A DNA stretch of 64,000 nt, taken from Herbiconiux solani NBRC 106740 (GTDB taxonomy: Bacteria; Actinomycetota; Actinomycetes; Actinomycetales; Microbacteriaceae). The stretch spans positions 1-64,000 of the forward strand of contig NZ_BCST01000003.1 of NCBI RefSeq assembly GCF_001571005.1. The letters are read 5' to 3'. Both the position numbers and the translations under genes were made by a program. Shown in pieces: positions 7,956-16,034 of the stretch; position 1 is the stretch's first letter; every line of letters starts with the position of its first letter. A model generated the notes under the pieces. The model was given only the letters and a program-made list of their open reading frames with translations, searched no databases and was not told the origin of the DNA.

Positions 7956-8441
7956 ATGGCCCGCATCACCCCCGGCCGGATGACCCACCGTCACTCCGGC
8001 GAGCTCGTCGTCTTCCTGATCGGCATGCGGTTCAACCGCCCCTGGCGCATCGACCAGTGGTGGCCCGCGTTCGTCGCGATGCCGAAGATGCTCCGCGAAC
8101 TGCTGACCGACCCCGACTCGGGCCTCATGGGCTTCCGGATGACGATCGGCTCCGGCGGCCCCGTGCTGGTGCAGTACTGGAACTCGCTCGACAAGCTCTA
8201 CGCCTACGCCTCGGCACCGGACGCCGAGCACCGCCCGGCCTGGGCCGCCTTCAACGCCCGAGCGCGCAAGCACCCCGGCACGATCGGCATCTGGCACGAG
8301 ACGTTCGTCACCGAGCGCGCCGAGAGCATGTACGTCGGGATGCCGGCATCCGGTCTCGCCGCGGCCACCGAAGCCGTCGAGGTCACCTCGCGATCGAACC
8401 GGGCGTCGGATCGGGCAGGGGACGGCGCGACCTCACGGTGA
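7956..8441 (+). CDS. DUF4188 domain protein
   Basis: 161 residues. The start at ATG 7956 was chosen for the CGAGGAG five bases upstream; in-frame codons further upstream sit inside the operators. The body (VVFLIGMRFNRPWRIDQWWP, LMGFRMTIGSGGPVLVQYW, LYAYASAPDAEHRPAW, GIWHETF) matches DUF4188 proteins. These are monooxygenase-like alpha/beta-barrel proteins annotated in places as phenylacetaldoxime dehydratase-like; function is not established. The last 20 residues (SNRASDRAGDGATSR) go beyond the domain and are encoded antisense to the end of the PAP2 gene. Confidence 0.75.
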   Translation: MARITPGRMTHRHSGELVVFLIGMRFNRPWRIDQWWPAFVAMPKMLRELLTDPDSGLMGFRMTIGSGGPVLVQYWNSLDKLYAYASAPDAEHRPAWAAFNARARKHPGTIGIWHETFVTERAESMYVGMPASGLAAATEAVEVTSRSNRASDRAGDGATSR

Positions 8442-9237
8442 GGTAGAGCCGGTGCGCCGTGATGATCAGCGCGAGCCACGCGGCGCCCAGGATCCAGCCG
8501 GCCAGCACATCCGTGAACCAGTGGTGCCCGAGGAACACGCGGCTGAGCCCGACGGCGAGGTCGAACACCACGGCCCCCGCCCCGATCGCGATGCGGGCGC
8601 CACGCGACTTGCGGCGGAGGATCAGCAGGTACGCGATGATCCCCACCACGACCACGGCGTTCAGGGTGTGCCCGCTCGGGAACGACGGCGAGTACTCGTA
8701 CGGCGGCACCGCATCCATCAGCGGCGGGCGGGCCCGGTCGATCAGGTCTTTGCCGGCGATCGTCATCAGCAACGACCCTCCGCCGGCCGCGGCGATCAGG
8801 ACCACGGGGGTCCAGGATCGCCGATGGATGGCCAGGATGAGGATGGCGATCACCGCGATGACGGGCATCCCGATGGGCCCCGCGATATCGGTGAAGTGGG
8901 TGACCACGGTGTCGGCGACCGGACTTCGGAGGGTGAGCGCGAAGTCGAGCAGCGGCCGGTCGAGCCCGGCGACACCGTCGGAGTCGGTGACGGCGTCGTA
9001 GACCTGCCCGGCGGCGATGCTCAGGAGGAGCGCGATCCCGGCGCCGACCACGACCGTGATCACGAGCGTCGCGTTCGGCCCGAGACGGTCGCCCACCCAG
9101 CGGGCGACGGCGGCCAAGACGCGGCCGAACGGCGTGTACCAGTGGGTGAGGTCGGTGGGGCCGAGGTAGCGGTCCTGCTTCAGCTCGGCCCGGACGCCCT
9201 TCTCGGGCAGACCCTCGCCCTTCTCCGGCCCGGTCAT
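8383..9237 (-). CDS. PAP2-family membrane phosphatase
   Basis: 284 residues, about six membrane helices. The three acid-phosphatase motifs are intact: KDLIDRARPP, PSGH (SPSFPSGHTLN) and SRVFLGHHWFTDV. Such enzymes remove phosphate from phosphatidate, undecaprenyl diphosphate or similar lipids on the outer membrane face. Its start overlaps the diacylglycerol-kinase-like stop by 4 nt (ATGA), so a lipid kinase and a lipid phosphatase are translated together. At the 3' end it overlaps the convergent DUF4188 gene by 59 bp. Confidence 0.9.
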   Translation of the reverse strand: MTGPEKGEGLPEKGVRAELKQDRYLGPTDLTHWYTPFGRVLAAVARWVGDRLGPNATLVITVVVGAGIALLLSIAAGQVYDAVTDSDGVAGLDRPLLDFALTLRSPVADTVVTHFTDIAGPIGMPVIAVIAILILAIHRRSWTPVVLIAAAGGGSLLMTIAGKDLIDRARPPLMDAVPPYEYSPSFPSGHTLNAVVVVGIIAYLLILRRKSRGARIAIGAGAVVFDLAVGLSRVFLGHHWFTDVLAGWILGAAWLALIITAHRLYLTVRSRRPLPDPTPGSIAR

Positions 9238-10235
9238 GCCACCGCCGGGTCGACGACGACGGCGGTCCGCGGCGAGAGGCCGGGGGCCTGCGCCGCGGGA
9301 ACCGGCAGCCGCACGATGAGCGCGCCCGGGTCGACCCCGAATCGGCCGCGCGTGGTCTCGCCGACCGGGTCGCCGTCGAGCTCGGCGAGCACGGGCTGGT
9401 CGAGCTCGAACTCGAACTCCCGGCCCGGCCACTGCTTGAGCGAGGCCAGACCGTTGCGGTTGCGAGTGGCGACGTCGATCGCGACGCCCAGCCAGCCGGC
9501 GACCACGTTGGGCCGCAGCATCACGAGTTCGAGGTCGCCGTCGTCGAGCACGGCACCGGTGGCGAGCTCGATGTTCGCGACGACCGAGCTGCAGTTGCAG
9601 GCGAGCACCATCAGGCAGTTGGTCGGCTCCTCGGCCTCGCCGTCGATCGTCAGGGTCGCCTCGAAGCCGCCCTTGAACAGGGCGGGTGCACCGGCGGCGA
9701 CGTAGGCGCCCCAGCCGACCTTCTTCTTCAGCTCGTCGTCGGTGTTGTCCATGATCTGCGCGTCGAGCCCGACCCCGCCCATGACCACGAACACGCGCTC
9801 CTCGCCGTCGTCGAAGGTCGCGGTCCCGACGTCGATCGCGCGGTCCTGGCCGAGCAGGGCGATCTCCACCGCGTCATCGAGGTCGGTGAGCGGGATGCCG
9901 AGGTTGCGGGCGAGCAGGTTGCCCGTGCCGCTCGGCAGCAGGCCGTAGGGAACGCCGGTTCCCCGGAGCACCGCCGCCACGGCCCGCACGGTCCCGTCGC
10001 CGCCCATCGCGCAGACGACGTCGGCGCCCGCATCCAGCGCCGCTTCGGCCGCCGCGGTGCCCGAATCCTCCACGCTGGTCTCGAACCAGAGCGGCTCGGC
10101 CCAGCCCGCCCGCGAGGCGCCCGCGGCGACGGTGGCCTTGACCTCGTCGACGTCGGTGAACTTGCTCGGGTTGATGACGACGGCGACGGTGCGCCGATCG
10201 GAGGGGGCCTGACTGGGGCTGGCGTCGTGGGTCAT
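9234..10235 (-). CDS. Diacylglycerol kinase / LCB5-like lipid kinase
   Basis: 333 residues. The catalytic nucleotide-binding motif is AMGGDGTVRAVA, followed by the glycine-rich GLLPSGTGNLLARNLG, both diagnostic of the DAGK catalytic domain. The beta-sandwich half ends in ELDGDPVGETTRGRFGVDPG. It phosphorylates a lipid alcohol such as diacylglycerol using ATP. The gene precedes and overlaps the PAP2 phosphatase gene, suggesting a phosphatidate-diacylglycerol cycle in lipid turnover. A 12-bp-scale terminator hairpin separates it from the Asp23 operon upstream. Confidence 0.9.
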   Translation of the reverse strand: MTHDASPSQAPSDRRTVAVVINPSKFTDVDEVKATVAAGASRAGWAEPLWFETSVEDSGTAAAEAALDAGADVVCAMGGDGTVRAVAAVLRGTGVPYGLLPSGTGNLLARNLGIPLTDLDDAVEIALLGQDRAIDVGTATFDDGEERVFVVMGGVGLDAQIMDNTDDELKKKVGWGAYVAAGAPALFKGGFEATLTIDGEAEEPTNCLMVLACNCSSVVANIELATGAVLDDGDLELVMLRPNVVAGWLGVAIDVATRNRNGLASLKQWPGREFEFELDQPVLAELDGDPVGETTRGRFGVDPGALIVRLPVPAAQAPGLSPRTAVVVDPAVA

Positions 10236-10274
10236 TGTCGTACTCTCTGCTGTTCGAGGCGTTCGTGCAAGGGC

Positions 10275-10308
10275 GTGGCCGCCACCCGTGGGGGAGAGTG
10301 GCGGCCAC
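10275..10308 (-). terminator. Terminator hairpin after the Asp23 operon
   Basis: Perfect inverted repeat GTGGCCGCCAC (10275-10285) / GTGGCGGCCAC (10298-10308) with a 12-nt loop, 20 nt downstream of the last gene of the Asp23 operon and upstream of the lipid kinase start. There is no T-tract, as is common in actinobacterial terminators. Confidence 0.65.
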
Positions 10309-10327
10309 TGGGGGTGTTCGAGGCCGG

Positions 10328-10933
10328 TTACTGCAGTCTCGTGGTCGCGGTCACGCGGGAACGGAAGCCGCCGCTGATCTGCACGAGCGCCGGCAACGGC
10401 CGCCCGAGCAGCTCGTCGAGCGCGCGCACCGCGTCTTCGACGATCCGGGCGGCGTCCCGGGGCGAGACACCGCGACGGCAGGTCACCGAGATCTTCAGCA
10501 CCGGGGTGCGGCGCACCCGGTAGGTCGACACGTGCGAGGCGACGAACTCGGGGCGGGCCGAGATGGCCTCCTCGAGGGCGTGCTCGGCGACGGCGGCCTC
10601 GACCACGGTGGTGCCGTGCTCGCTGGTCGGCTCGGTGAGGGCGACCGAGGTGTGTCCCCGGCCCTGCCGGGCGATGAACACGACGAGCACGATGACCGCG
10701 ATCACGAGCAGCACGAGCACGGCCGGCATGATCCAGCTCACCCCCGTGTCGCCGAGCGCCGTCTGCTGCAGCCACGTCGACACCTGGTGCGTCACCGGCC
10801 CGGTCGCGTCGCTCCAGCCGTCGCGGACGACCGGCACGAGCACGGTGGCCGCAGCCCCCGCTCCCACGACCAGCAGGGTCAGGCCGATCACGAGGATGAA
10901 CAGGCGGTTGGCCGCCCGGTTGGTGCTGTTCAT
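10328..10933 (-). CDS. AmaP-like alkaline-shock membrane anchor protein
   Basis: 201 residues with two N-terminal membrane helices (about 10-32 and 66-88: RLFILVIGLTLLVVGAGAAA and WIMPAVLVLLVIAVIVLVVF). The cytoplasmic C-terminal half, about residues 110-190, resembles the AmaP domain that holds Asp23 at the membrane. It is the last gene of a five-gene operon with 4-nt overlaps that starts with asp23. The match rests on topology and operon position more than on a motif, so 'AmaP-like' is the safest call. Confidence 0.7.
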   Translation of the reverse strand: MNSTNRAANRLFILVIGLTLLVVGAGAAATVLVPVVRDGWSDATGPVTHQVSTWLQQTALGDTGVSWIMPAVLVLLVIAVIVLVVFIARQGRGHTSVALTEPTSEHGTTVVEAAVAEHALEEAISARPEFVASHVSTYRVRRTPVLKISVTCRRGVSPRDAARIVEDAVRALDELLGRPLPALVQISGGFRSRVTATTRLQ

Positions 10934-11592
10934 GCGCCGATCCTCCCGTTCTCCGCGATCTGGATCCGGGCCGATACCGGCGGCCGGAGCCCGTACGAGT
11001 CGAGCTGCCGGGTGACGGCCTCCGTGACCACGGCGCGGTCGACCGGGATGCCCGAGGTCGGCGTCAGGTGCACGACCGCGTGACGGTGCGACACCGAGAC
11101 CGAGGCGTTGTCGGGGTCGACGTTTCCCGCCAGCGAGGCGTGCCGGGCGAGCGCCGAGGCGATCACCTCGTTGTCGACGACGATCGCGGTGCGCTCCGCC
11201 GAGAGCAGGTGCCGGGCACGGCGCCCGGGCGAGACCGCGGCGATCACGAGCACGAGCCCGATCACGGCGACCAGGATGCCCGCGGTCGCGACGATCGCGA
11301 CCGGCGCGTCCACGAGGCCCAGCGTCCCGGCGAACATGTCGGCGGGTGCGACCAGCAGGGCCGGGGCCCCGAGCAGCGCGATCACGATCTCCGTGCCCAC
11401 CCAGGCGAGCGCGACGATCACGATCACGGCGAGCACGATCGCGAGCAACGAGCGCGGCGAGTGGGTCTCGCGGCGGGCGATGCGCCGGTAGAGACGGGTG
11501 AAGGATGCCGGGACGGGCGTCCCGGAACCGTTCGAGGCGGAGTCGGGTCGCGCATCCTGAGCCGTGTCAAGGCTGGTGAGGGTCGTGGTCAT
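10930..11592 (-). CDS. DUF6286-type membrane protein of the Asp23 operon
   Basis: 220 residues. An Arg-rich N-terminus (TRLYRRIARRETHSPRS) precedes two membrane helices (about 45-75 and 92-115). The soluble C-terminal half (ERTAIVVDNEVIASALARHA through QLDSYGLRPPVSARIQI) reads like the small alpha/beta domain of Asp23/AmaP proteins. Actinobacterial Asp23 operons regularly carry such a protein. It overlaps both neighbours by 4 nt. A role as a second membrane anchor or adaptor for Asp23 is inference. Confidence 0.7.
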   Translation of the reverse strand: MTTTLTSLDTAQDARPDSASNGSGTPVPASFTRLYRRIARRETHSPRSLLAIVLAVIVIVALAWVGTEIVIALLGAPALLVAPADMFAGTLGLVDAPVAIVATAGILVAVIGLVLVIAAVSPGRRARHLLSAERTAIVVDNEVIASALARHASLAGNVDPDNASVSVSHRHAVVHLTPTSGIPVDRAVVTEAVTRQLDSYGLRPPVSARIQIAENGRIGA

Positions 11593-11960
11593 CGGACTCT
11601 CTCCTCCTTCTGGATGTCGGCGGCCGACAGCCGCACGGTGACCCGGGCGACGGCCGAGCCGGTGAGGGCATTGACCCGGTCGCGGATGGTCTCCTGTGCC
11701 CGGGCGGCCCGCGAGACGATCGAGCCGCCGGCCCGTTCGACCACGGCGCGCTCTTCGGCGACGCGGTTCAGGGAGACGACCCGGATGGGCGTGGTGACGG
11801 TGAGGACCAGGAGGCCCTTCTCGTCGGCCAGGGCGACCCCGACCCGCGACGCCTCGACGCCGAGCGCGTCGGCCGTCACCGCAGCGACCACCCGGTTGAG
11901 AGCCCGGGACGTGATGCGGTTGCGGCCGGCCGCGACGGGGGTCGTCGCGGCGGTCGTCAT
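11589..11960 (-). CDS. Second, divergent Asp23/Gls24-family protein
   Basis: 123 residues, no membrane segment. The body (RALNRVVAAVTADALGVEAS, GLLVLTVTTPIRVV, TIRDRVNALTGSAVARVTVRLSAADI) shows the Asp23 pattern of an N-terminal helix, a beta-strand pair and a final strand pair with the V-x-V-x-V spacing. It is shorter and less acidic than the first Asp23 protein of the operon (12151-12591). It may form mixed filaments with it or cap them; that is inference. It overlaps both neighbours by 4 nt. Confidence 0.65.
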   Translation of the reverse strand: MTTAATTPVAAGRNRITSRALNRVVAAVTADALGVEASRVGVALADEKGLLVLTVTTPIRVVSLNRVAEERAVVERAGGSIVSRAARAQETIRDRVNALTGSAVARVTVRLSAADIQKEERVR

Positions 11961-12154
11961 GACGAGGTGCGCTTTCCGCGGAAGACGTCGACGAGCGCGG
12001 CGAGGCTCAGCTTGCCCTCGATGATCCGGCCGATCAGCGCGCCGATCGCCATGGCGATCGCGACGAAGAGGAACGGCCAGAAGCCGAGGACGACCCAGGT
12101 CAGGGCGAGGACCGCCCCGACCAGGATGCCGGTACGCGTGGCGGACGAGGTCAC
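11957..12154 (-). CDS. Small DUF2273-like membrane protein
   Basis: 65 residues with a GTG start inside the asp23 stop codon (GTGA overlap). Nearly the whole chain is membrane: two helices (TGILVGAVLALTWVVLGFWP and FLFVAIAMAIGALIGRIIEG), then a short basic tail. DUF2273 proteins of this size sit next to asp23 genes in Firmicutes and Actinobacteria and are thought to be part of the envelope-stress complex. Confidence 0.75.
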   Translation of the reverse strand: MTSSATRTGILVGAVLALTWVVLGFWPFLFVAIAMAIGALIGRIIEGKLSLAALVDVFRGKRTSS

Positions 12155-12591
12155 TGGACTCGCGCCTCGGGCGCCTCGACGTCGTCGGTGGGCAGGTGCA
12201 CGTCGTTGACGGTCACGTTGACCTCGGTCACCTCGAGGCCGACGATGGTCTCCACAGCCTCGATCACACCGAGACGCACGCCGTCGGCGACGTCCTGGAG
12301 CGGCATCGGGTACTCGGCGACGATGGTCACGTCGACCGCGACCTGGGTCTCGCCGACCTCGACGCTGATGCCCTGGGTCTGGTCGGTGCCGGCGACGGCC
12401 TCACGGATGGCGCCGAAGGCACGGGCCGCTCCCCCACCGAGGGCGTAGACGCCGCGAGCCTCGCGGGCGGCGATCCCGGCGACCTTCGCGACGACGCCGT
12501 CGTTGATGACGGTCTTGCCGAGGGGGGTCACGTCGTCGACGACGGATCCGGAGGTGGTGATGCCGCTGGTTCCGGGTGTCGGGTTTGCCAT
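12151..12591 (-). CDS. asp23: Asp23/Gls24 family envelope stress response protein
   Basis: 146 residues; starts MANPTPGTSGITTSG with AAGGAG seven bases before the ATG. The family core is clear: GKTVINDGVVAKVAGIAARE, then VEVGETQVAVDVTIVAEYPM and EVTEVNVTVNDVHLP. Asp23 proteins are abundant membrane-associated cytoplasmic proteins tied to cell-envelope stress in staphylococci. As first gene of the operon it is followed by DUF2273, a second Asp23-like, DUF6286 and AmaP-like genes, each overlapping the next. I see no obvious sigma-B promoter upstream. Confidence 0.88.
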   Translation of the reverse strand: MANPTPGTSGITTSGSVVDDVTPLGKTVINDGVVAKVAGIAAREARGVYALGGGAARAFGAIREAVAGTDQTQGISVEVGETQVAVDVTIVAEYPMPLQDVADGVRLGVIEAVETIVGLEVTEVNVTVNDVHLPTDDVEAPEARVQ

Positions 12592-12696
12592 GGTCGAGCT
12601 CCTTCTGGTTGGCCCGGAGAACCGGGGTGTGATGCGTTCTTACTGATGAGACGCAGGCACTCGGTCATTCGTCACGCCGCGGCCCGAAGATTGTTG

Positions 12697-12729
12697 CTCG
12701 GAGTCGGTTTTTCTCGGAGTCCGTTTTTT
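12697..12729. repeat. Two-copy 16-bp tandem repeat at a gene end
   Basis: CTCGGAGTCGGTTTTT (12697-12712) and CTCGGAGTCCGTTTTTT (12713-12729) lie head to tail, ending 3 nt from the TGA (12732-12734) of the minus-strand membrane protein gene. On the transcribed strand the units read AAAAACSGACTCCGAG, so the copies contribute A-runs rather than a terminator T-run. The remaining 12592-12696 holds only the asp23 leader. Confidence 0.7.
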
Positions 12730-12731
12730 CC

Positions 12732-13028
12732 TCAGCCCCGGAACGCCTGCTGGAAGAACATCACCAGGAACGGCACGAGCGACACGGCGATCGCGATCGT
12801 GCTCACCCAGCGTGCGCCGGACGGCCGCGAGCGCATCACCGAGATCAGCGCCACGAACAGGCCGATCGCGGCCAGGAGGAGCGGCACCCACGCATCCACG
12901 CCGATCACGAGCAGCACGATGCCCACGACCCCGGCGGCGAGCGAGATCACGGCGGTCGGGTCGACGCCTCCGCGGGGGCGCTGCAGCGTCTGCGGGCGCT
13001 GGGTCGGGTCGTCGATGGCCTCGGTCAT
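12732..13028 (-). CDS. Small membrane protein downstream of PadR
   Basis: 98 residues with about three membrane helices (PTAVISLAAGVVGIVLLVIG, WVPLLLAAIGLFVALISVM, WVSTIAIAVSLVPFLVMFF) after a Pro/Gln-rich N-terminus. I do not recognise the family. The start ATG overlaps the PadR stop by 4 nt, so the regulator and this protein are one unit. PadR repressors often control a neighbouring membrane or efflux protein, so the regulator may autorepress this pair. Confidence 0.8.
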   Translation of the reverse strand: MTEAIDDPTQRPQTLQRPRGGVDPTAVISLAAGVVGIVLLVIGVDAWVPLLLAAIGLFVALISVMRSRPSGARWVSTIAIAVSLVPFLVMFFQQAFRG

Positions 13029-13312
13029 GATCTCTCCTCGTGGTGATGGCGGGCGACGAGCTCGACGGCGGCCGTCCGGCCCTCCGGTGTGAACTCGTAG
13101 ACCCGCCGGCGGTGCAGCTGCGTGGTGACGTTCTCCTCCCAGACCGAGTCGATCCAGCCCTGCCGCTCGAGTCGTTCGAGGATGGGGTAGATCGTGCCCG
13201 AGGGCCGGCCGGAGCGCTTCATCACGTCGAGCCCGAAGACGGGCCCGGAGCTCTCGAGCATCGTCGAGAGCACGTCGACGGTGGGGGCGGTCACCCGCTT
13301 CAGCGGTTGCAT
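13025..13312 (-). CDS. PadR family transcriptional regulator
   Basis: 95 residues, the size of minimal PadR proteins. The winged helix is clear: VLSTMLESSGPVFGLDVMK, GTIYPILERLERQGWIDSVWEE, RRRVYEFTPEGRTAAVELV. The start MQPLKRVTAP was chosen because a -10 box TACGGT (13324-13319) lies 6 nt before the ATG and there is no Shine-Dalgarno, pointing to a leaderless mRNA. It shares the 91-bp upstream region with the divergent oxidoreductase gene. Confidence 0.88.
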   Translation of the reverse strand: MQPLKRVTAPTVDVLSTMLESSGPVFGLDVMKRSGRPSGTIYPILERLERQGWIDSVWEENVTTQLHRRRVYEFTPEGRTAAVELVARHHHEERS

Positions 13313-13403
13313 ACCCCCACCGTACCCAGACCACCGGGATCGGGCGGATTCCTGGACGCCGGGCTCCGGAATCCCTAGCCTCAGAACAGAGCCGGAGAGC
13401 GAG

Positions 13404-14396
13404 GTGGTCACGGTGAGGAAGCCGAGCGAGACCAACGTCATCGAGTACGACGAGGCGGGCACGGCGGAGGTGCTGACCGCCAGGACGCGGCCGTTGCCCG
13501 CGGCCGGCCCGGGCGAGGTCACCGTCGAGGTGATCTGCGCGGGGATCAGCCACATCGACGGCTTCATCCGCAGCGGGCGGGAGGCCACGTGGGAGGCCGA
13601 GCCCTTCCCCCGTCGCTCCGGCAGCGACTTCGCGGGGATCGTCGTCGACTCCTCCGACCCGCGGTTCGCGCGCGGCTCGGACGTCGTCGGGCATGTGCGG
13701 TCGGGGGCGCAGGCCTCGTACCTGACCGTCCCGGCAGCGGCGCTGGTCAAGAAGCCCAAGTCCGTCAGCTGGGAGACGGCCGGCGGTGCCTACCTCGCCG
13801 GAGTCACCGCGCTCGACACCCTGGACGACCTCCGGATCGGCGCCGGCGACACCGTCGTCATCTCGGCGGCGGCGGGCGGTGTGGGCAGCATCGAGGCCCA
13901 GCTCGCCTGCCACCGGGGCGCGACGGTGATCGGCACCTGCGGCGAGCGCAACTTCGACTACCTCCGGCAGCTCAAGATCATCCCGGTCAAGTACGGCGAG
14001 GGCATCGCCGACCGCATCCGGGCGGCGGCGCCGGGCGGGGTCACGGCCTTCATCGACAACTTCGGGCAGGACGGCCACGAGCTCGCCCGCGCGCTCGGCG
14101 TCCCCGAGTCGCGCTACCGCTCGAGCGAAGACCGCCGGGAGGTCGAGCTGCGGCTGCTCCAGGACGACTCCGAGTCGGTCGCGCACGGCACGAAGCAGCT
14201 CGAGATGCTGATGGAGCTCGCGGCGGCGCAGGCGTTCCACCTGCTCATCTCCGGCTACTACCCGTTCGACGACGTCGGGCTCGCCTACGCCGACCTCGAG
14301 CGGCTGCACTCCCGGGGCAAGGTCGTGCTCGGCACGCATCCGGTGTCGACGTACCGGTTCCTGAAGGCCAGGGACGTGCACGACCAGCGCAGCTGA
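13404..14396 (+). CDS. Zinc-independent MDR oxidoreductase (quinone-reductase-like)
   Basis: 330 residues from a GTG with GGAGA five bases upstream; a second in-frame GTG three codons on is possible. A GroES-like N-domain (GPGEVTVEVICAGISHIDGF) is followed by a Rossmann domain with the NADPH motif VVISAAAGGVGSIEAQLA. No catalytic or structural zinc cysteines are present, so it belongs with quinone oxidoreductases and enoyl reductases. The late segment YYPFDDVGLAYADLERLHSRGKVVL is typical of the family's C-terminus. Divergent from PadR. The substrate is unknown. Confidence 0.85.
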   Translation: MVTVRKPSETNVIEYDEAGTAEVLTARTRPLPAAGPGEVTVEVICAGISHIDGFIRSGREATWEAEPFPRRSGSDFAGIVVDSSDPRFARGSDVVGHVRSGAQASYLTVPAAALVKKPKSVSWETAGGAYLAGVTALDTLDDLRIGAGDTVVISAAAGGVGSIEAQLACHRGATVIGTCGERNFDYLRQLKIIPVKYGEGIADRIRAAAPGGVTAFIDNFGQDGHELARALGVPESRYRSSEDRREVELRLLQDDSESVAHGTKQLEMLMELAAAQAFHLLISGYYPFDDVGLAYADLERLHSRGKVVLGTHPVSTYRFLKARDVHDQRS

Positions 14397-14403
14397 ACGC
14401 CGA

Positions 14404-14432
14404 AGCGGGCCCGGCAGATCGCCGGGCCCGCT
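14404..14432. terminator. Perfect GC hairpin terminator
   Basis: AGCGGGCCCGGC (14404-14415), loop AGATC, then GCCGGGCCCGCT (14421-14432). The 12-bp stem starts 8 nt after the oxidoreductase stop and serves that gene. It can also act on the convergent catalase transcript. Confidence 0.75.
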
Positions 14433-14485
14433 CAGGTGGGGCCGCTCAGGTGGGGCCGCTCAGGTGGGGCCGCTCAGGTCGGGTC
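14430..14485. repeat. Four-copy 14-bp tandem repeat
   Basis: GCTCAGGTGGGGCC occurs three times exactly (14430-14443, 14444-14457, 14458-14471) and once as GCTCAGGTCGGGTC (14472-14485). The array lies between the terminator hairpin and the catalase stop (14511-14513). Its perfect copies suggest recent slippage, so the copy number may vary among strains. Confidence 0.85.
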
Positions 14486-14510
14486 GCTCGGCGAGCAGCC
14501 CCGAGGGTGA

Positions 14511-16010
14511 TCAGGCCTGGCCGATGCCGACCTCTTCGGGCGCGACGTCGGCGCCGGGCGCCGAGGGGTCGAGCGCGGCGGCGACGCGGGCCGACAGGTC
14601 GGCGTCCACGTTCGCCCAGTACTGCAGCACGCGCTCGCGGAGCGACGGGATGGTCACCTTCGAGACGTGCCCGGCGATGTTCTGCACCAGACGGGCGCGG
14701 GCGGCGTCGTCCAGCACCTCGCGGACGAGGGTTCCGGCCTGGCCGAAGTCGTCGTCCTCTGGGTGCAGCGTCGCGGCGCTGCGGACGAGCTCGCCGTCGG
14801 ACTCCCAGCCGGAGTCGACGCCGAGCCGCGCGGGGTCGGCGTGCGGGCCGCCGAACGAGTTCGGTGCGTAGACCGGAACCGACGGATCCTTGAAGCCGAA
14901 GCGCATCGCGCCGTCCTTCGAGTAGCTGTTCTCGGCCAGCGGGGCGTTGACCGGCAGCTGCGCGTGGTTGGTGCCGACGCGGTAGCGGTGCGCATCCGCG
15001 TAGCTGAAGATGCGCGCGAGCAGCATCTTGTCCGGCGACGCCGCGATCCCGGGCACGAAGTTCGAGGGGGCGAAGGTCGCCTGCTCGATCTGCGCGAAGT
15101 AGTTCTCCGGGTTGCGGTTCAGCGTCATGGTGCCGACCTCGATCAGCGGGTAGTCGCTGTGCGGCCAGACCTTGGTGAGGTCGAACGGGTTGAAGCGGTA
15201 GGTCGCGGCATCCGCGTAGGGCATGACCTGCACCGACAGCGTCCACGACGGGAAGTCGCCGCGCGAGATGGCGGACGACAGGTCGCGGATGTGGAAGTCG
15301 GCGTCCTCCCCGGCGATCTGGTCGGCGTCGGCCTGGGTGAGGATCTCGATGCCCTGGTCGGTCTTGAAGTGGTACTTGACCCAGAACTTCTCACCCGCGG
15401 CGTTGATCCACTGGTAGGTGTGCGAGCCGAAGCCGTCCATGTGACGCCAGGATGCGGGCAGGCCGCGGTCTCCCATCAGCCAGGTCACCTGGTGCGCCGA
15501 CTCGGGCGAGAGGGTCCAGAAGTCCCACTGCATGTCGTGGTCGCGCAGGTGCGTGCCCGGCAGGCGCTTCTGCGACCGGATGAAGTCGGGGAACTTGATG
15601 CCGTCGCGGATGAAGAAGACGGGGGTGTTGTTGCCCACGAGGTCGTAATTGCCCTCGTCGGTGTAGAACTTTAGCGCGAAGCCGCGCGGGTCGCGCCAGG
15701 TGTCGGGCGAGCCCTGCTCGCCGGCGACGGTGGAGAACCGGGCGAGCATGTCGACCGAGGCGCCGGGCTGGAAGAGCGAGGCGCGCGTGAAGGCGCTGAC
15801 GTCGCCGGTGGTGCGGAAGGTGCCGAACGCGCCGCCGCCCTTCGCGTGCACGACGCGCTCCGGAACCCGCTCGCGGTTGAACTGCGCGAGCTTCTCGACC
15901 AGGTAGTGGTCGTGCAACACGACGGGGCCGTCGGCTCCGACGCTCTGCGAGTGGTCGTCGCTTCCGACGGGAGCGCCGGAGTTGGTGGTCGTGAAGTTCT
16001 GATCGGTCAT
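14511..16010 (-). CDS. katA: Heme catalase, monofunctional
   Basis: 499 residues, a typical small-subunit catalase, converting hydrogen peroxide to water and oxygen in the cytoplasm. The distal His is H55 in [14 protein letters not shown], the distal Asn lies in [12 protein letters not shown], and the proximal heme-ligand Tyr is Y337 in [14 protein letters not shown]. The C-terminal arm ([19 protein letters not shown]) is complete. The start has CCAGGAGAAC just upstream. It is 24 nt downstream of the Fur-family gene in the same direction, so the pair forms a peroxide-responsive operon. Confidence 0.95.
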   Translation of the reverse strand: MTDQNFTTTNSGAPVGSDDHSQSVGADGPVVLHDHYLVEKLAQFNRERVPERVVHAKGGGAFGTFRTTGDVSAFTRASLFQPGASVDMLARFSTVAGEQGSPDTWRDPRGFALKFYTDEGNYDLVGNNTPVFFIRDGIKFPDFIRSQKRLPGTHLRDHDMQWDFWTLSPESAHQVTWLMGDRGLPASWRHMDGFGSHTYQWINAAGEKFWVKYHFKTDQGIEILTQADADQIAGEDADFHIRDLSSAISRGDFPSWTLSVQVMPYADAATYRFNPFDLTKVWPHSDYPLIEVGTMTLNRNPENYFAQIEQATFAPSNFVPGIAASPDKMLLARIFSYADAHRYRVGTNHAQLPVNAPLAENSYSKDGAMRFGFKDPSVPVYAPNSFGGPHADPARLGVDSGWESDGELVRSAATLHPEDDDFGQAGTLVREVLDDAARARLVQNIAGHVSKVTIPSLRERVLQYWANVDADLSARVAAALDPSAPGADVAPEEVGIGQA

Positions 16011-16034
16011 GTTCTCCTGGTTTCGTTGGTGTTC

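Noticed and set aside
14430-14485. The 14-bp array as a CRISPR or iteron
   Set aside because: Units are directly adjacent without spacers, and there is no replication gene nearby.
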